Shown here piece by piece: positions 41,834-50,261 of a stretch of 64,000 nucleotides of DNA (position 1 is the first letter of the stretch; every line of letters begins with the position of its first letter). A program made the translations under genes and the position numbers. The notes beneath the pieces were generated by a model. It had not been told where the DNA came from. It saw nothing but the letters and a program-made list of their open reading frames with translations, and did no database searches. Source of the stretch: Micromonospora zingiberis (GTDB taxonomy: Bacteria > Actinomycetota > Actinomycetes > Mycobacteriales > Micromonosporaceae); contig NZ_SJJR01000021.1 in NCBI RefSeq assembly GCF_004331455.1, forward strand, positions 42,416 to 106,415. The letters run 5' to 3'.

Positions 41834-42648
41834 TGGAGGCAACGCCACGCCTGGTCGCCAGCGACATCGACGGCACGCTACTGCGCGATGACCGTACGCT
41901 CAGTGCCCACACGGCGGCCGTACTGGCCCGACTCTCCGCGCGGGGCACGCCCGTCGTACTGGTGACCGGCCGGCCGATCCGCTGGCTGAAGCTGGTGTAC
42001 GACCAACTGGCCGAGCCGCTGCCCGCCGTCTGCGCCAACGGCGCGGTGGTCTACGACCCGGTCAACGACGAGGTGCTACGGGCCGACCCGCTGGCCCCGG
42101 AGCTGCTCGCCGAGGTGGCCCGCCGGTTGCGGGCCGAGGTGCCCGGGGTGAGCTTCGCGGTGGAGATCGTCGACAGTCGGCAGATGCGGCACGAGGTGCA
42201 CTACCCGCTGCGCTGGGATGCCGACGAGGCGGCGATCCGGGCCGTGGAGACTCCGGAGGAACTGCATTCGCTGCCGGCGGTGAAGCTGCTGGCCCGGACC
42301 GAGGGACAGCAGGATCCGGACCGCTTCACCGAGTTGGTCGCCGGTGCCCTCGCCGGCCTGGCGGAGGCCACCCACTCCTCGCATTCCGGGTTGGTGGAGA
42401 TCTCGGCGGCCGGGGTGACCAAGGCGGCCGGGCTGGCCTGGTACTGCCACCGGATCGGCGTGGCGGCGAGCCAGGTGCTGGCCTTCGGTGACATGCCCAA
42501 CGACGTACCGCTGCTGACCTGGGCCGGACGGGGGGTGGCGGTGGCCAACGCGCACCCCGCCGTACTGGCCATCGCCGACGAGGTCACCTCGGCGAACTCC
42601 GCCGACGGGGTGGCGACGTACCTGGAGAAGGTCTTCGGCGCGGACTGA
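41833..42648 (+). CDS. HAD-superfamily hydrolase (Cof type) 2
   Basis: 271 aa. Same motif set as its neighbour: VASDIDGTLLRDD, VVLVTGRPIRWLK, GVTKAAGL, AFGDMPNDVPLLTWAG. The cap domain differs, so substrate choice probably does too. The stop codon lies inside the first unit of a 16-nt tandem repeat. A start at GTG 41830 is also possible. Confidence 0.93.
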   Translation: MEATPRLVASDIDGTLLRDDRTLSAHTAAVLARLSARGTPVVLVTGRPIRWLKLVYDQLAEPLPAVCANGAVVYDPVNDEVLRADPLAPELLAEVARRLRAEVPGVSFAVEIVDSRQMRHEVHYPLRWDADEAAIRAVETPEELHSLPAVKLLARTEGQQDPDRFTELVAGALAGLAEATHSSHSGLVEISAAGVTKAAGLAWYCHRIGVAASQVLAFGDMPNDVPLLTWAGRGVAVANAHPAVLAIADEVTSANSADGVATYLEKVFGAD

Positions 42649-42724
42649 CCGGTTGTCGGGCTGACCGGTTGTCGGGCTGACCGGTTGTCGGGCTGACCGG
42701 TTGTCGGGCTGGCCGGTTGTCGGG
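42645..42724. repeat. 16-nt tandem repeat, five copies
   Basis: CTGACCGGTTGTCGGG occurs four times exactly and once with one change (CTGGCC), beginning over the stop codon of the second HAD gene. Each unit carries an in-register TGA on the plus strand. Confidence 0.95.
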
Positions 42725-42774
42725 CTGGCTGGCCCGGGGTGCGGCAGGCCACCGGCCGCCGCACCCGGGCGCCG

Positions 42775-43371
42775 TCAGAGGTACTGGCCGGTGCTGTGGC
42801 CCTCGCCGCCGGCTCCCTGGCCCAGGCCCGGCATTCCCGGCAGCACCGCGCCGCTCGGCCCGCTCGGCAGCGCCTGCCGGCCGGAACGCATCTGCTCCAG
42901 CTGCACCCGTGCCGCCATCTGCTGGGCGACCAGGGCGGCCTGGATGCCGTGGAACAGCCCCTCCAACCAGCCGACCAACTGCGCGTGAGCGATCCGTAGC
43001 TCGCCCTCGGTGGGTGCCTGGTCCTCGGCGAACGGCAGGGAGAGCCGTTCCAGTTCCTCACGCAGCTCGGGAGCCAGACCTTCCTTCAGCTCGACGATCG
43101 ACCGCTCGTGGATCTCGCGCATCCGGTGCCGGCTCGCGTCGTCCAACGGCGCGGCCTTCACCTCCTCCAGGAGCTGCTTGATCATGCTGCCGATCCGCAT
43201 CACCTTGGCCGGCTGCTCGACCAGGCGGGTCGGGTCCTCGCCCGGCTCGTCGTCGGTATGCACCGTGCCGACCGGTCGGCCGTCCGGCCCGACCACCACC
43301 ACGGTGCCGGAGTGCCCGGTGCCGTCCCGGCCAGGCTCGTCGTTCTGTCCAGCGGAGCGCGCTTCGGTCAT
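42775..43371 (-). CDS. bpa: Bacterial proteasome activator Bpa
   Basis: About 198 aa from ATG 43369-43371; ATG 43378-43380 is an alternative. A helical core (RLVEQPAKVMRIGSMIKQLLEEVKAAPLDDASRHRMREIHERSIVELKEGLAPELREELERLSLPF) is followed by ELRIAHAQLVGWLEGLFHGIQAALVAQQMAARVQLEQM, a match to the DUF2587/Bpa family (Rv3780). The C-terminus is TGQYL, the docking tail that inserts between 20S alpha subunits. Bpa forms a dodecameric ring that opens the proteasome without ATP for unstructured substrates. No proteasome core genes are in the window. Confidence 0.95.
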   Translation of the reverse strand: MTEARSAGQNDEPGRDGTGHSGTVVVVGPDGRPVGTVHTDDEPGEDPTRLVEQPAKVMRIGSMIKQLLEEVKAAPLDDASRHRMREIHERSIVELKEGLAPELREELERLSLPFAEDQAPTEGELRIAHAQLVGWLEGLFHGIQAALVAQQMAARVQLEQMRSGRQALPSGPSGAVLPGMPGLGQGAGGEGHSTGQYL

Positions 43372-43481
43372 GACACCCATCTTTACTCAGTCACCCCCGT
43401 CCGCGCCCGCCGGCCCGGCACCCCGATCACCACAGCCGACCCGGGGCCTCGCCCGGCGGCGAATCGCGCTACCGTCGGCCG

Positions 43482-44279
43482 GTGCCCTCCGATCCCCGTG
43501 CCGTGCTCACCCGGCCCGCGCCGGAGCCGGACCTGACCGTCGCCTACGGCGAGGATCCCGACCAGATCGCCGATCTGCGTCGCCCGGTCGGTGCCGGCCC
43601 GCCCCGGCCGCTGCTGATCGTGGTGCACGGCGGTTTCTGGCGGGCGGAGTACGACCGGCGGCACACCGATCCGCTGGCCGACGCGCTGGCCCGGCTCGGG
43701 TATCCGGTGGCCCAGTTGGAGTACCGCCGGACCGGGCAACCCGGTGGCGGCTGGCCGGGCACGCTGACCGACGTACGGTGCGGGGTGTCGGCGCTGCCAC
43801 GGCTGGCCGCCGCGGCGCTGCCCGGTCGGGTCGCGCCGGTGCCGCCGATCCTGGTCGGGCACTCGGCCGGTGGCCATCTCGCGTTGCACGCGGCGGCACG
43901 GTCACCGCAGGACGTCGGCGGAGTGCTCGCGCTCGCCCCGGTTGCCGACCTGGCCGAGGCGTACCGGCTGGATCTGGACTCGGGCGCGGTGGCGGCGCTG
44001 CTGGGCGGCGGGCCAGCCGACGTGCCCGAGCGGTACGAGGAAGCGGACCCGCTGATCGTGGTACCGCTCCCAGCACGGACCGTAGTGATACACGGCACCC
44101 TGGATCAGCAGGTACCGGTAGAGATGAGCCGGGCGTACGTGGCCGCAGCCCAGGCATCAGGTGGGGATATGCACCTTGTGGAGCTGCCCGAGTGCGAACA
44201 TTTCGGGCTCATCGACCCGGATTCGCCAGCCTGGCCGCAGGTAACCGCCAGGTTGCGGTCTCTACACGAAGATCATTAA
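43482..44279 (+). CDS. Alpha/beta hydrolase (esterase/formamidase-like)
   Basis: 265 aa from GTG 43482. HGGFWRAEYDRRHTDPLADALA gives the HGG oxyanion region as in kynurenine formamidases and HSL-type esterases. The nucleophile elbow is GHSAGGH, the acid is likely the Asp in HGTLDQQVPVE, and the His is in CEHFGLIDP. It hydrolyses an ester or amide of unknown identity. No signal peptide. Confidence 0.88.
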   Translation: MPSDPRAVLTRPAPEPDLTVAYGEDPDQIADLRRPVGAGPPRPLLIVVHGGFWRAEYDRRHTDPLADALARLGYPVAQLEYRRTGQPGGGWPGTLTDVRCGVSALPRLAAAALPGRVAPVPPILVGHSAGGHLALHAAARSPQDVGGVLALAPVADLAEAYRLDLDSGAVAALLGGGPADVPERYEEADPLIVVPLPARTVVIHGTLDQQVPVEMSRAYVAAAQASGGDMHLVELPECEHFGLIDPDSPAWPQVTARLRSLHEDH

Positions 44280-44356
44280 CCATTGACGCAGCGTCGCCAA
44301 ACAGGTAGAACGCCGAAGGGGCGGGAGGCCCCGGTGACGCATCTGAAGGGATCCCG

Positions 44357-45553
44357 GTGTCGCAGATGAACCGTAGGCGGGCACTCCAACTGCTGGCCGC
44401 GCTCGGTACAGGTGGACTCCTCGCCGGGTGCGCCTCGGACACCGAGGAGCCGGCCAGCACAAAAAGCCCGGTCAAGATCGGGCTCATCGCACCGCAGTCC
44501 GGCGCCGGCAAGGCCATCGGCGACGAGCTACGCAACGGATTCCAGCTCTACCTGGACCTCAGCGACGGAGCGCTCGGCGGCCACCCGGTCGAACTGCTCG
44601 TCGCCGACGAGGGAGACAGCGTCAAGACCGGCCAGGCCGCCGTGGACGGGCTACTCAAGCAGGGCGTACTCGCGCTGACCGGGGTCGCCTCCTCGGCGAT
44701 CATGTTCGGCATCCGGGACGTCATCGAGCAGGCCCGAGTGCCGCTGATCGGTTCCAACGCCTCACCCACCAGCCTGCAGAGCGTCGTCTACATCTGGCGC
44801 ACCTCGTACGTGCTCGACGAGGCCGGGCGGGCGCTCGGCCGCTACCTCAAGGACGAACTCGGCCCCACCGATCGGGTGGCGATGATCCTGCCGGAGGCGG
44901 CCGTCGGCGGAGATGATGTGCTGCGCGGCTTCCGCCAGGAGTTCGGCGAGTCCGACCCACGGATCGCCGACCCGGTGGTCTTCACGTCCAACAGCCCGAA
45001 CCCGGGCAAGGGCACCTACGTCACGGACATCGAACGCGCCCTGAGCCGCAACCCGACGGTGGTCTTCTGCTTCTACTCCGGCCCGGCGGCGGCGGAGTTC
45101 ATCATGCAGCTACGCGACGCCGGCTTCCGGGGCAGCATCTACGCGCCCGGTTTCCTCACCGAGGGCTCGGTGCTGGAGAGCATCAGGCCGGCCAACGAGG
45201 CGCTCGGCATCCGCACCGCGTTGAACTACTCCGCCGACCTGAACAACGCCGCCAACCGCCGGTTCGCATCGGCGTACCGCAAGAAGCACAACGCCTCGCC
45301 GACCACCTACGCGATGGCCTCGTACGACGCGGCCAAGGTGCTCGACCAGGCGATCCGGCTGGCCGGCTCGACGCCCACGCCGCAGGAGGTCAACCTCGCG
45401 CTGGGCCGGATCGGTCAGATCGACAGCCCGCGTGGCGCGTGGCAGTTCAACCAGCCGCGTACCCCGCAGCAGAAGTGGTACCTGCGCGAGGTGCAGCACG
45501 ACGGCCAGGTGTTGTCGAACGTCCTGGTCAACGAGTTGGCCACGCTGGGCTGA
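44357..45553 (+). CDS. Branched-chain-amino-acid-type ABC substrate-binding lipoprotein (orphan)
   Basis: 398 aa from GTG 44357. N-terminus NRRRALQLLAALGTGGLLAGC combines an Arg-rich, Tat-like head and lipobox (LAGC). The periplasmic-binding type 1 fold follows: KIGLIAPQSGAGKAIGDELRNGFQLYLDLSDG, VALTGVASSAIMF, GSNASPTS, VTDIERALSRNPTVVFCFYSGPAAAEFIMQLRDAG. Substrates of this type are Leu/Ile/Val, amides or aromatic acids. No permease or ATPase genes adjoin it, so it either uses a distant transporter or acts as a sensor. A terminator-like hairpin follows 17 nt after the stop. Confidence 0.9.
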   Translation: MSQMNRRRALQLLAALGTGGLLAGCASDTEEPASTKSPVKIGLIAPQSGAGKAIGDELRNGFQLYLDLSDGALGGHPVELLVADEGDSVKTGQAAVDGLLKQGVLALTGVASSAIMFGIRDVIEQARVPLIGSNASPTSLQSVVYIWRTSYVLDEAGRALGRYLKDELGPTDRVAMILPEAAVGGDDVLRGFRQEFGESDPRIADPVVFTSNSPNPGKGTYVTDIERALSRNPTVVFCFYSGPAAAEFIMQLRDAGFRGSIYAPGFLTEGSVLESIRPANEALGIRTALNYSADLNNAANRRFASAYRKKHNASPTTYAMASYDAAKVLDQAIRLAGSTPTPQEVNLALGRIGQIDSPRGAWQFNQPRTPQQKWYLREVQHDGQVLSNVLVNELATLG

Positions 45554-45569
45554 GCGCCCGATCGACGCG

Positions 45570-45601
45570 CGAGAGGGGCCGGCGCGGGCCGACCCCTCTC
45601 G
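45570..45601 (+). terminator. Hairpin terminator after the substrate-binding protein gene
   Basis: Arms CGAGAGGGG (45570-45578) and CCCCTCTCG (45593-45601), with inner GGCC/GGCC pairing, start 17 nt after the stop codon and stand before the 3' end of the convergent DDAH gene. Confidence 0.7.
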
Positions 45602-45628
45602 TCGTGGCTGTGCCGCTGGGCGGTGGGT

Positions 45629-46459
45629 TCAGTGCCGCAGCTCGGCGATGCAGCACTTGACGCTGCCGCCGCCCTTCTTCAACTCGGCCAACTCCACCGG
45701 CACCGGCGTGTAGCCGGCCGTCCTGAGCCGCCCGGCGAGCCGGGTCGCCTCGCTGTTGAGCACCACGTTGGCGCCGTCGCTGACCAGGTTCAGCCCGAAG
45801 GCGAGGGCGTCGGAGTCGTCGGCCAGCACCGCGTCGGGGAAGAGTTGGGCGAGCACCTTCTGGCTGGCGGCGGAGAACGCGCCCGGGTAGTAGACGATGT
45901 TGCCGTCGTCGATCGAGGCGAGCGCCACGTCCAGGTGGTAGAAGCGCGGGTCGATCAGCCGCAGCGAGATCACCGGTCGGCCCAGCGCCTCCTGTGCCTC
46001 CGCGTGCGCGGGCAGTTCGGTACGGAATCCGTACCCGGCCAACACCAGCCCGCCGTGCGCCTCGGGCAGGTACGCGAAGTCACCCTCGCCCTCGTTCGTC
46101 TCGTTGGGGGCGATGAACCGCCAGCCCTGCGACTCGTAGAAGGCCCGGTGCGCCGCCGCCTCGGCGGCCCGCTGGTGGTGCTTGAACTGCGCGCCGTAGA
46201 CCGTCCCGTCCACCACGAACGCGCCGTTGGCGGCGAAGACCATGTCGGGCAGTCCGGGCTCGGGGGCCAGCAGGTGTACCTCGTGCCCCAAACCGACCAG
46301 GGTCTCCCGCAGGCGGTCCCACTGCTTGACCGCCAACTCCGGGTCGACCGGTGCGGTCACGTCCATCCACGGGTTGATCGCATACTCGACCGCGAAATGC
46401 TCCGGCGAGCACATGAGATATGTCCGCTTTCGCGGCACTCGCTGCTGGTCCACGGTCAC
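45629..46459 (-). CDS. Dimethylargininase / DDAH-like guanidino-group hydrolase
   Basis: 276 aa from GTG 46457-46459 (GTG 46453 also possible). Guanidine-modifying fold: RTYLMCSPEHFAVEYAINPWM, PGLPDMVFAANGAFVVDG, FYHLDVALASIDDGNIVYYPGAFS, and catalytic Cys in GGSVKCCIAELRH. It hydrolyses N-methylated arginines, or arginine-like compounds, to citrulline plus amine. Its promoter region is shared with a divergent AsnC-type regulator. ArcA at 33411 is a relative in the same superfamily, so the window encodes two deiminase-type enzymes. Confidence 0.9.
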   Translation of the reverse strand: MTVDQQRVPRKRTYLMCSPEHFAVEYAINPWMDVTAPVDPELAVKQWDRLRETLVGLGHEVHLLAPEPGLPDMVFAANGAFVVDGTVYGAQFKHHQRAAEAAAHRAFYESQGWRFIAPNETNEGEGDFAYLPEAHGGLVLAGYGFRTELPAHAEAQEALGRPVISLRLIDPRFYHLDVALASIDDGNIVYYPGAFSAASQKVLAQLFPDAVLADDSDALAFGLNLVSDGANVVLNSEATRLAGRLRTAGYTPVPVELAELKKGGGSVKCCIAELRH

Positions 46460-46521
46460 CAAGAGTAGGTAGGCTAGAACTTTAGTAACAGCCACGACCA
46501 TTGCTTCTCAGGGGCGGAACA

Positions 46522-46980
46522 TTGCAGATCGACGCGGTTGACCAGCGAATCATTGCGTTGCTCGTTGCCGATGCCCGCGCCTCGTACGCAGACATCGGCA
46601 CCCGGGTGTCACTCTCCGCTCCGGCGGTCAAGCGACGGGTGGACCGGCTGCGCGCCGCCGGGGTCATCCGGGGATTCACCGCCGTCGTCGACCCCGCCTC
46701 GGTCGGCTGGACCACGGAGGCGTTCGTCGAGCTGTTCTGCGCCGGCCGGACCACCCCGGCACAGCTCGGGGCCGCAGTACGCAGACACCCCGAGGTGGTC
46801 GGGGCGTACACCGTCTCCGGGGAGGCCGACGCGCTCGTGCACCTGCGGGCCGCCGACATCGCCCACCTGGAAGAGGCGCTGGAGCGGCTGCGGGCGGAGA
46901 GCTTCGTGACCTCCAGCCGCAGCACCATCGTGCTCTCCCGGCTGGTCGAGTCCCCCGGCGTCGGGCCGTCGGTCAGCTGA
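46522..46980 (+). CDS. Lrp/AsnC-family transcriptional regulator
   Basis: 152 aa from TTG 46522, chosen for AGGGGCGGA just upstream. N-terminal HTH: QIDAVDQRIIALLVADARASYADIGTRVSLSAPAVKRRVDRLRAAGVIRGFTAVVDP. C-terminal RAM effector domain: VELFCAGRTTPAQLGAAVRRHPEVVGAYTVSGEADALVHLRAADIAHLEEALERL. Such regulators sense amino acids; by position it likely controls the DDAH gene in response to arginine or a derivative. A hairpin follows directly. Confidence 0.93.
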   Translation: MQIDAVDQRIIALLVADARASYADIGTRVSLSAPAVKRRVDRLRAAGVIRGFTAVVDPASVGWTTEAFVELFCAGRTTPAQLGAAVRRHPEVVGAYTVSGEADALVHLRAADIAHLEEALERLRAESFVTSSRSTIVLSRLVESPGVGPSVS

Positions 46981-46987
46981 CCCGAAT

Positions 46988-47042
46988 CGACGCGCGGGGA
47001 CCTCGCATCCGGTACGGAACCGGATGCGGCCGTCCCGCGTCG
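46988..47042 (+). terminator. Composite hairpin after the AsnC gene
   Basis: Inner arms GCATCCGGT (47005-47013) and ACCGGATGC (47019-47027) pair perfectly around ACGGA, and outer GACGCG...CGCGTC extends the stem. The ATG at 47024 lies inside it, which favours ATG 47051 as the start of the next gene. Confidence 0.65.
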
Positions 47043-47050
47043 AACCGGCC

Positions 47051-48946
47051 ATGAAACGGGGAAGCAAAGTCGTCGCGGCCGGGAGCACCCTACTTGCCCT
47101 GGCCCTGCTCGCCGGCAGCACGGCTGCTTCGGCGCCGGAACGGCCGACCGGGCCGGTGATGGTGCCAGCGGCCGGTCTGATCTCCTTCGACTCCTGCGCC
47201 GACGCCCTCACCGAACTGCGCGCCGCCGCCCGCGAGTCGGTCGGCCCGTACGGGTTCGAGGGCGCCACGCTGTTCGGCGACCGGGCGGCCGTCGCCGCCA
47301 CCGGGGCGGAGGCGAGGAGCCAGGCGGGCGGCAGCGCCGCGCCGGAGTACTCCACGACCAACAACCACGAGGCCGGCGCGGACGAGCCGGACGTGGTGAA
47401 GACCGACGGGCGACGCATCGTCACGGTCACCGGCGGCGTCCTGCGGGTGATCGACCCGGGCAGTCGACGGATCATCGGTCACCTCGACCTGCCCGGCGAC
47501 GAGCCGGCGCACTGGGTGCCGTACCGCCTGCTGCTGCTCGGTGACCGAGCGCTGGTGCTCGCGGACGGGGCCCAGTTCATCGCCGCCGACCGGGCCTGGC
47601 CGGGGGCGTCGGCCGAGGCGGCGCGCCTGTTCCTGGTCGACCTGGCCGGTGCGCCCACGGTGATCGGCACGTACCGGATCGGGGGCAGCCTGCTCGACGC
47701 CCGGCTGACCGGCGGCACCGCCCGGGTCGTGATCCGGTCCGCGCCGCAGTTCGAGTTCCCGCTCGACGGCGACGGCAGCGAGCGGGCCCGGACCAGGAAG
47801 AACCGCGCGGTGATCGACCGCGCCGGCGTCGAGTCCTGGCTGCCGGCGTACGAGTGGACGGCCGGCGCCGAGCGGCACACCGGGCGGGTCGACTGCGATC
47901 GGCTGAGCCGTCCGAAGCGGATGACCGGCGCCTCGATGCTCACCGTGCTCAGTTTCGACGTCGGCGCCGACCGGCTGGGCAACGGCGATCCGGTCAGCGT
48001 CGCCGCCGACGCGACCACGGTCTACGGCACGGCGACCAGCCTCTACCTCGCCGGCCAACAGCCGCGACGGGAGGCCGGTCTGCTCCGCTGGCGGCCCACC
48101 GTCCGCGACCAGATCACCGAGATCTACCAGTTCGACACCGGCGCGCCGGGCCGACCCCGCTATCTCGCCGCCGGTTCCGTACCGGGCTGGCTGATCAACC
48201 AGTACGCGCTGTCCGAATGGGACGGGCACCTGCGGGTGGCCACCACCGTCGGCGACGTCTGGGGCGAGGGACGCCGATCCGAGTCGACCGTACGCACACT
48301 GCGCCGCGACGGCGGGTCGCTGGTGCCGGTCGGGGCGGTCGGCGGGCTCGGGCGGGGCGAACGCATCTACTCGGTGCGCTATCTCGGGCCGCTCGCGTAC
48401 GTGGTGACCTTCCGGCAGACCGACCCGCTCTACTCGCTCGACCTGACCGACCCGGCCGCCCCGGTGGTGACCGGCGAGCTGAAGATCACCGGCTACTCGG
48501 CGTACCTGCACCCGCTGCCCGACGGGCGACTGCTCGGCGTGGGTCAGGAGGCCGACGCGCAGGGGCGTACGGAGGGCGTGCAGGTGTCCCTCTTCGACGT
48601 CCGCGATCCGACCCGGCCGACCCGCCTGGACCAGTGGCACCTGCCCTCCGGATGGTCCGCCGTCGAGTACAACCCGCACGCCTTCCTCTACTGGCCGCAC
48701 ACGGGCCTGGTGGTGCTGCCGGTCGACGACGGCCTACGGCTGCTGCGGGTCACCGACAACAAGATCGACGAGATCGGCCGGATCGCCCACCCGAACGTGA
48801 CACCCAGCTCAGGAAGGGCCATCATGTGGCCTTCCGCACACCGGTCACTGATGATCGGCGACGTCCTCTGGACCGTCTCCGAAGCCGGCCTGCGGGCCAC
48901 CGATCCGGCCACGGCCCGAAGCCTCGACTGGATCCCGACGACCTGA
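47051..48946 (+). CDS. Secreted beta-propeller domain protein
   Basis: 631 aa from ATG 47051. Signal peptide KRGSKVVAAGSTLLALALLAGSTAASA (cleavage about 27). Mature part matches the Beta_propel family: STTNNHEAGADEPDVVKTDGRRIVTVTGGVLRVID, DGHLRVATTVGDVW, ERIYSVRYLGPLAYVVTFRQTDPLYSLDLTDP, GVQVSLFDVRDPTRP, WPHTGLVVLPVDDGLRLLRV. Extracytoplasmic, function unknown. The repeated Asp-Pro turns are typical of propeller blades. A strong hairpin terminator lies 13 nt past the stop. Confidence 0.9.
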   Translation: MKRGSKVVAAGSTLLALALLAGSTAASAPERPTGPVMVPAAGLISFDSCADALTELRAAARESVGPYGFEGATLFGDRAAVAATGAEARSQAGGSAAPEYSTTNNHEAGADEPDVVKTDGRRIVTVTGGVLRVIDPGSRRIIGHLDLPGDEPAHWVPYRLLLLGDRALVLADGAQFIAADRAWPGASAEAARLFLVDLAGAPTVIGTYRIGGSLLDARLTGGTARVVIRSAPQFEFPLDGDGSERARTRKNRAVIDRAGVESWLPAYEWTAGAERHTGRVDCDRLSRPKRMTGASMLTVLSFDVGADRLGNGDPVSVAADATTVYGTATSLYLAGQQPRREAGLLRWRPTVRDQITEIYQFDTGAPGRPRYLAAGSVPGWLINQYALSEWDGHLRVATTVGDVWGEGRRSESTVRTLRRDGGSLVPVGAVGGLGRGERIYSVRYLGPLAYVVTFRQTDPLYSLDLTDPAAPVVTGELKITGYSAYLHPLPDGRLLGVGQEADAQGRTEGVQVSLFDVRDPTRPTRLDQWHLPSGWSAVEYNPHAFLYWPHTGLVVLPVDDGLRLLRVTDNKIDEIGRIAHPNVTPSSGRAIMWPSAHRSLMIGDVLWTVSEAGLRATDPATARSLDWIPTT

Positions 48947-48958
48947 ATCTCCCTCCCC

Positions 48959-49005
48959 CGAGGGGTGGGGCTCGGTTTCTCGGGGTTTCCGGGCCCCACC
49001 CCTCG
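48959..49005. terminator. Hairpin terminator between convergent genes
   Basis: Perfect 13-bp arms CGAGGGGTGGGGC (48959-48971) and complement (48993-49005) around a T-rich loop. It separates the beta-propeller gene from the convergent TY-Chap-like gene and may serve both. Confidence 0.8.
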
Positions 49006-49073
49006 ACCTCAATCCCAGTTCCGGCCCGCAGACCGGAACTGGGTCGAGCCGGGCGAGAACCGGCCGACCACCC

Positions 49074-50147
49074 TCACAGGTACATGCCGGTGCGGTGCTC
49101 ACCCCGACCCGGTTTGTCCCCCTCGCCGAAGAAGCGCTTGCCGCCGAACTCGCCGTGCAGCCGGTCGTCCAACTCGTCGGCCAGGCCGGTCATCACCTGT
49201 ACGGCGAGCATCAGATGGGTGGGCTGGAAATTGCGGCCGAAGACCGGGATCGACGCCCAGACGGTGTCGTCGGCGCAGTAGAGACGCCCGATCGGCATCC
49301 GGTTGGTCAGCTCGGAGAGTTTGACGTACAACCGCTCGGTGGGCTCGACCTCGGTGAGCACCGGCGAGAAGACGTCGACCAGCGGCGGGTTGTCGCGTAC
49401 CCGGACGAAGACCATCGCCGAGCCGGCGCGGATGTTGATGTCGCCGTCGGAGTCCACCTGGACCCGGTCGGAGTCGGACTTGAGCATGGTCGACACGACC
49501 GTCCGGACCCGCTCGGCCAGTTCCAGCACCTCGCTGTCCGCGCCGGAGCCACCGGTCAGCGCCTCCGCCAGCTCGGTCTCGATCTCCCGACCCGTGCCGA
49601 ACTCACTGCGCGCGGTGCCCAGCGGCTCACCGGGCAACGGCTCGCCGTCGGCGTCCACGACCACGTAGACCAGGAACGCCGGGTGCGGGGCGCCGTAGAT
49701 GTCGCGCAGCGTACGCGAGAGCAGAGCAGCCAGCCGGCTGCTCTCGTCCACCGCACAGTGCAGGCCGAACTGGTCGCCCGAGCCCGCAAGCACCCCCGGC
49801 GGCGACCAGCCCAACGCGACCATGTCGGCCACGGCCGCCCGGTCCAACCGGTAGCCCTGCGGCAGGGTCGCGTTGCCCACCGCCCGAGCCGACAGACCAC
49901 CTTCCTCGGCGACCTCGATGCTGACGGAGTAGACGGCGTCGTCGATGCCGGAGGCCGTCGGGTCGAGGGTCAACTCCAGGTGGGCTCCCGGCGGCAGGGC
50001 GGCCAACCGGTCGGCCAACGCCCGGGCGAACTCCCGCCACGCGTGGGTCACCTTCGCCCGCAGGTCGGCCGTGCTCGGCTCATCGAGCAGGATCGACTCG
50101 TGGTGTGCCGGCGTGCCGGGCGGTACCGAGGGGTGGTCTGCCGTCAT
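49074..50147 (-). CDS. YbjN/TY-Chap-like protein with proteasome-docking-like C-terminus
   Basis: 357 aa from ATG 50145-50147. The middle and C-terminal part (RVQVDSDGDINIRAGSAMVFVRVRD...VDVFSPVLTEVEPTERLYVKLSELTNRMPIGRLYCADDTVWASIPVFGRNFQP) matches the YbjN / type III secretion chaperone-like fold. The N-terminal half (LRAKVTHAWREFARALADRLAALPPGAHLELTL...) looks like a separate domain. The last residues HRTGMYL closely resemble HSTGQYL of Bpa, encoded 6 kb away, and have a HbYX (Met-Tyr-Leu) form. It may therefore dock on the 20S proteasome; that is inference. Otherwise a peptide-binding chaperone of unknown role. Confidence 0.75.
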   Translation of the reverse strand: MTADHPSVPPGTPAHHESILLDEPSTADLRAKVTHAWREFARALADRLAALPPGAHLELTLDPTASGIDDAVYSVSIEVAEEGGLSARAVGNATLPQGYRLDRAAVADMVALGWSPPGVLAGSGDQFGLHCAVDESSRLAALLSRTLRDIYGAPHPAFLVYVVVDADGEPLPGEPLGTARSEFGTGREIETELAEALTGGSGADSEVLELAERVRTVVSTMLKSDSDRVQVDSDGDINIRAGSAMVFVRVRDNPPLVDVFSPVLTEVEPTERLYVKLSELTNRMPIGRLYCADDTVWASIPVFGRNFQPTHLMLAVQVMTGLADELDDRLHGEFGGKRFFGEGDKPGRGEHRTGMYL

Positions 50148-50261
50148 GATCGCCTCCGTCCGTTCCGGCCACCCTACCCAGCCGGCCGCCGGGACGGATC
50201 AGCCCGGACCGTGATCGGACAGCCACCCCCGCGCCGGTCGGCCGGCGCTGTGATCACCACC

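Noticed and set aside
42201..43061. Minus-strand frame with repeats QPASPTTGQ
   Set aside because: Arises from reading the 16-nt tandem repeat and the antisense of the second HAD gene; not a real protein repeat.
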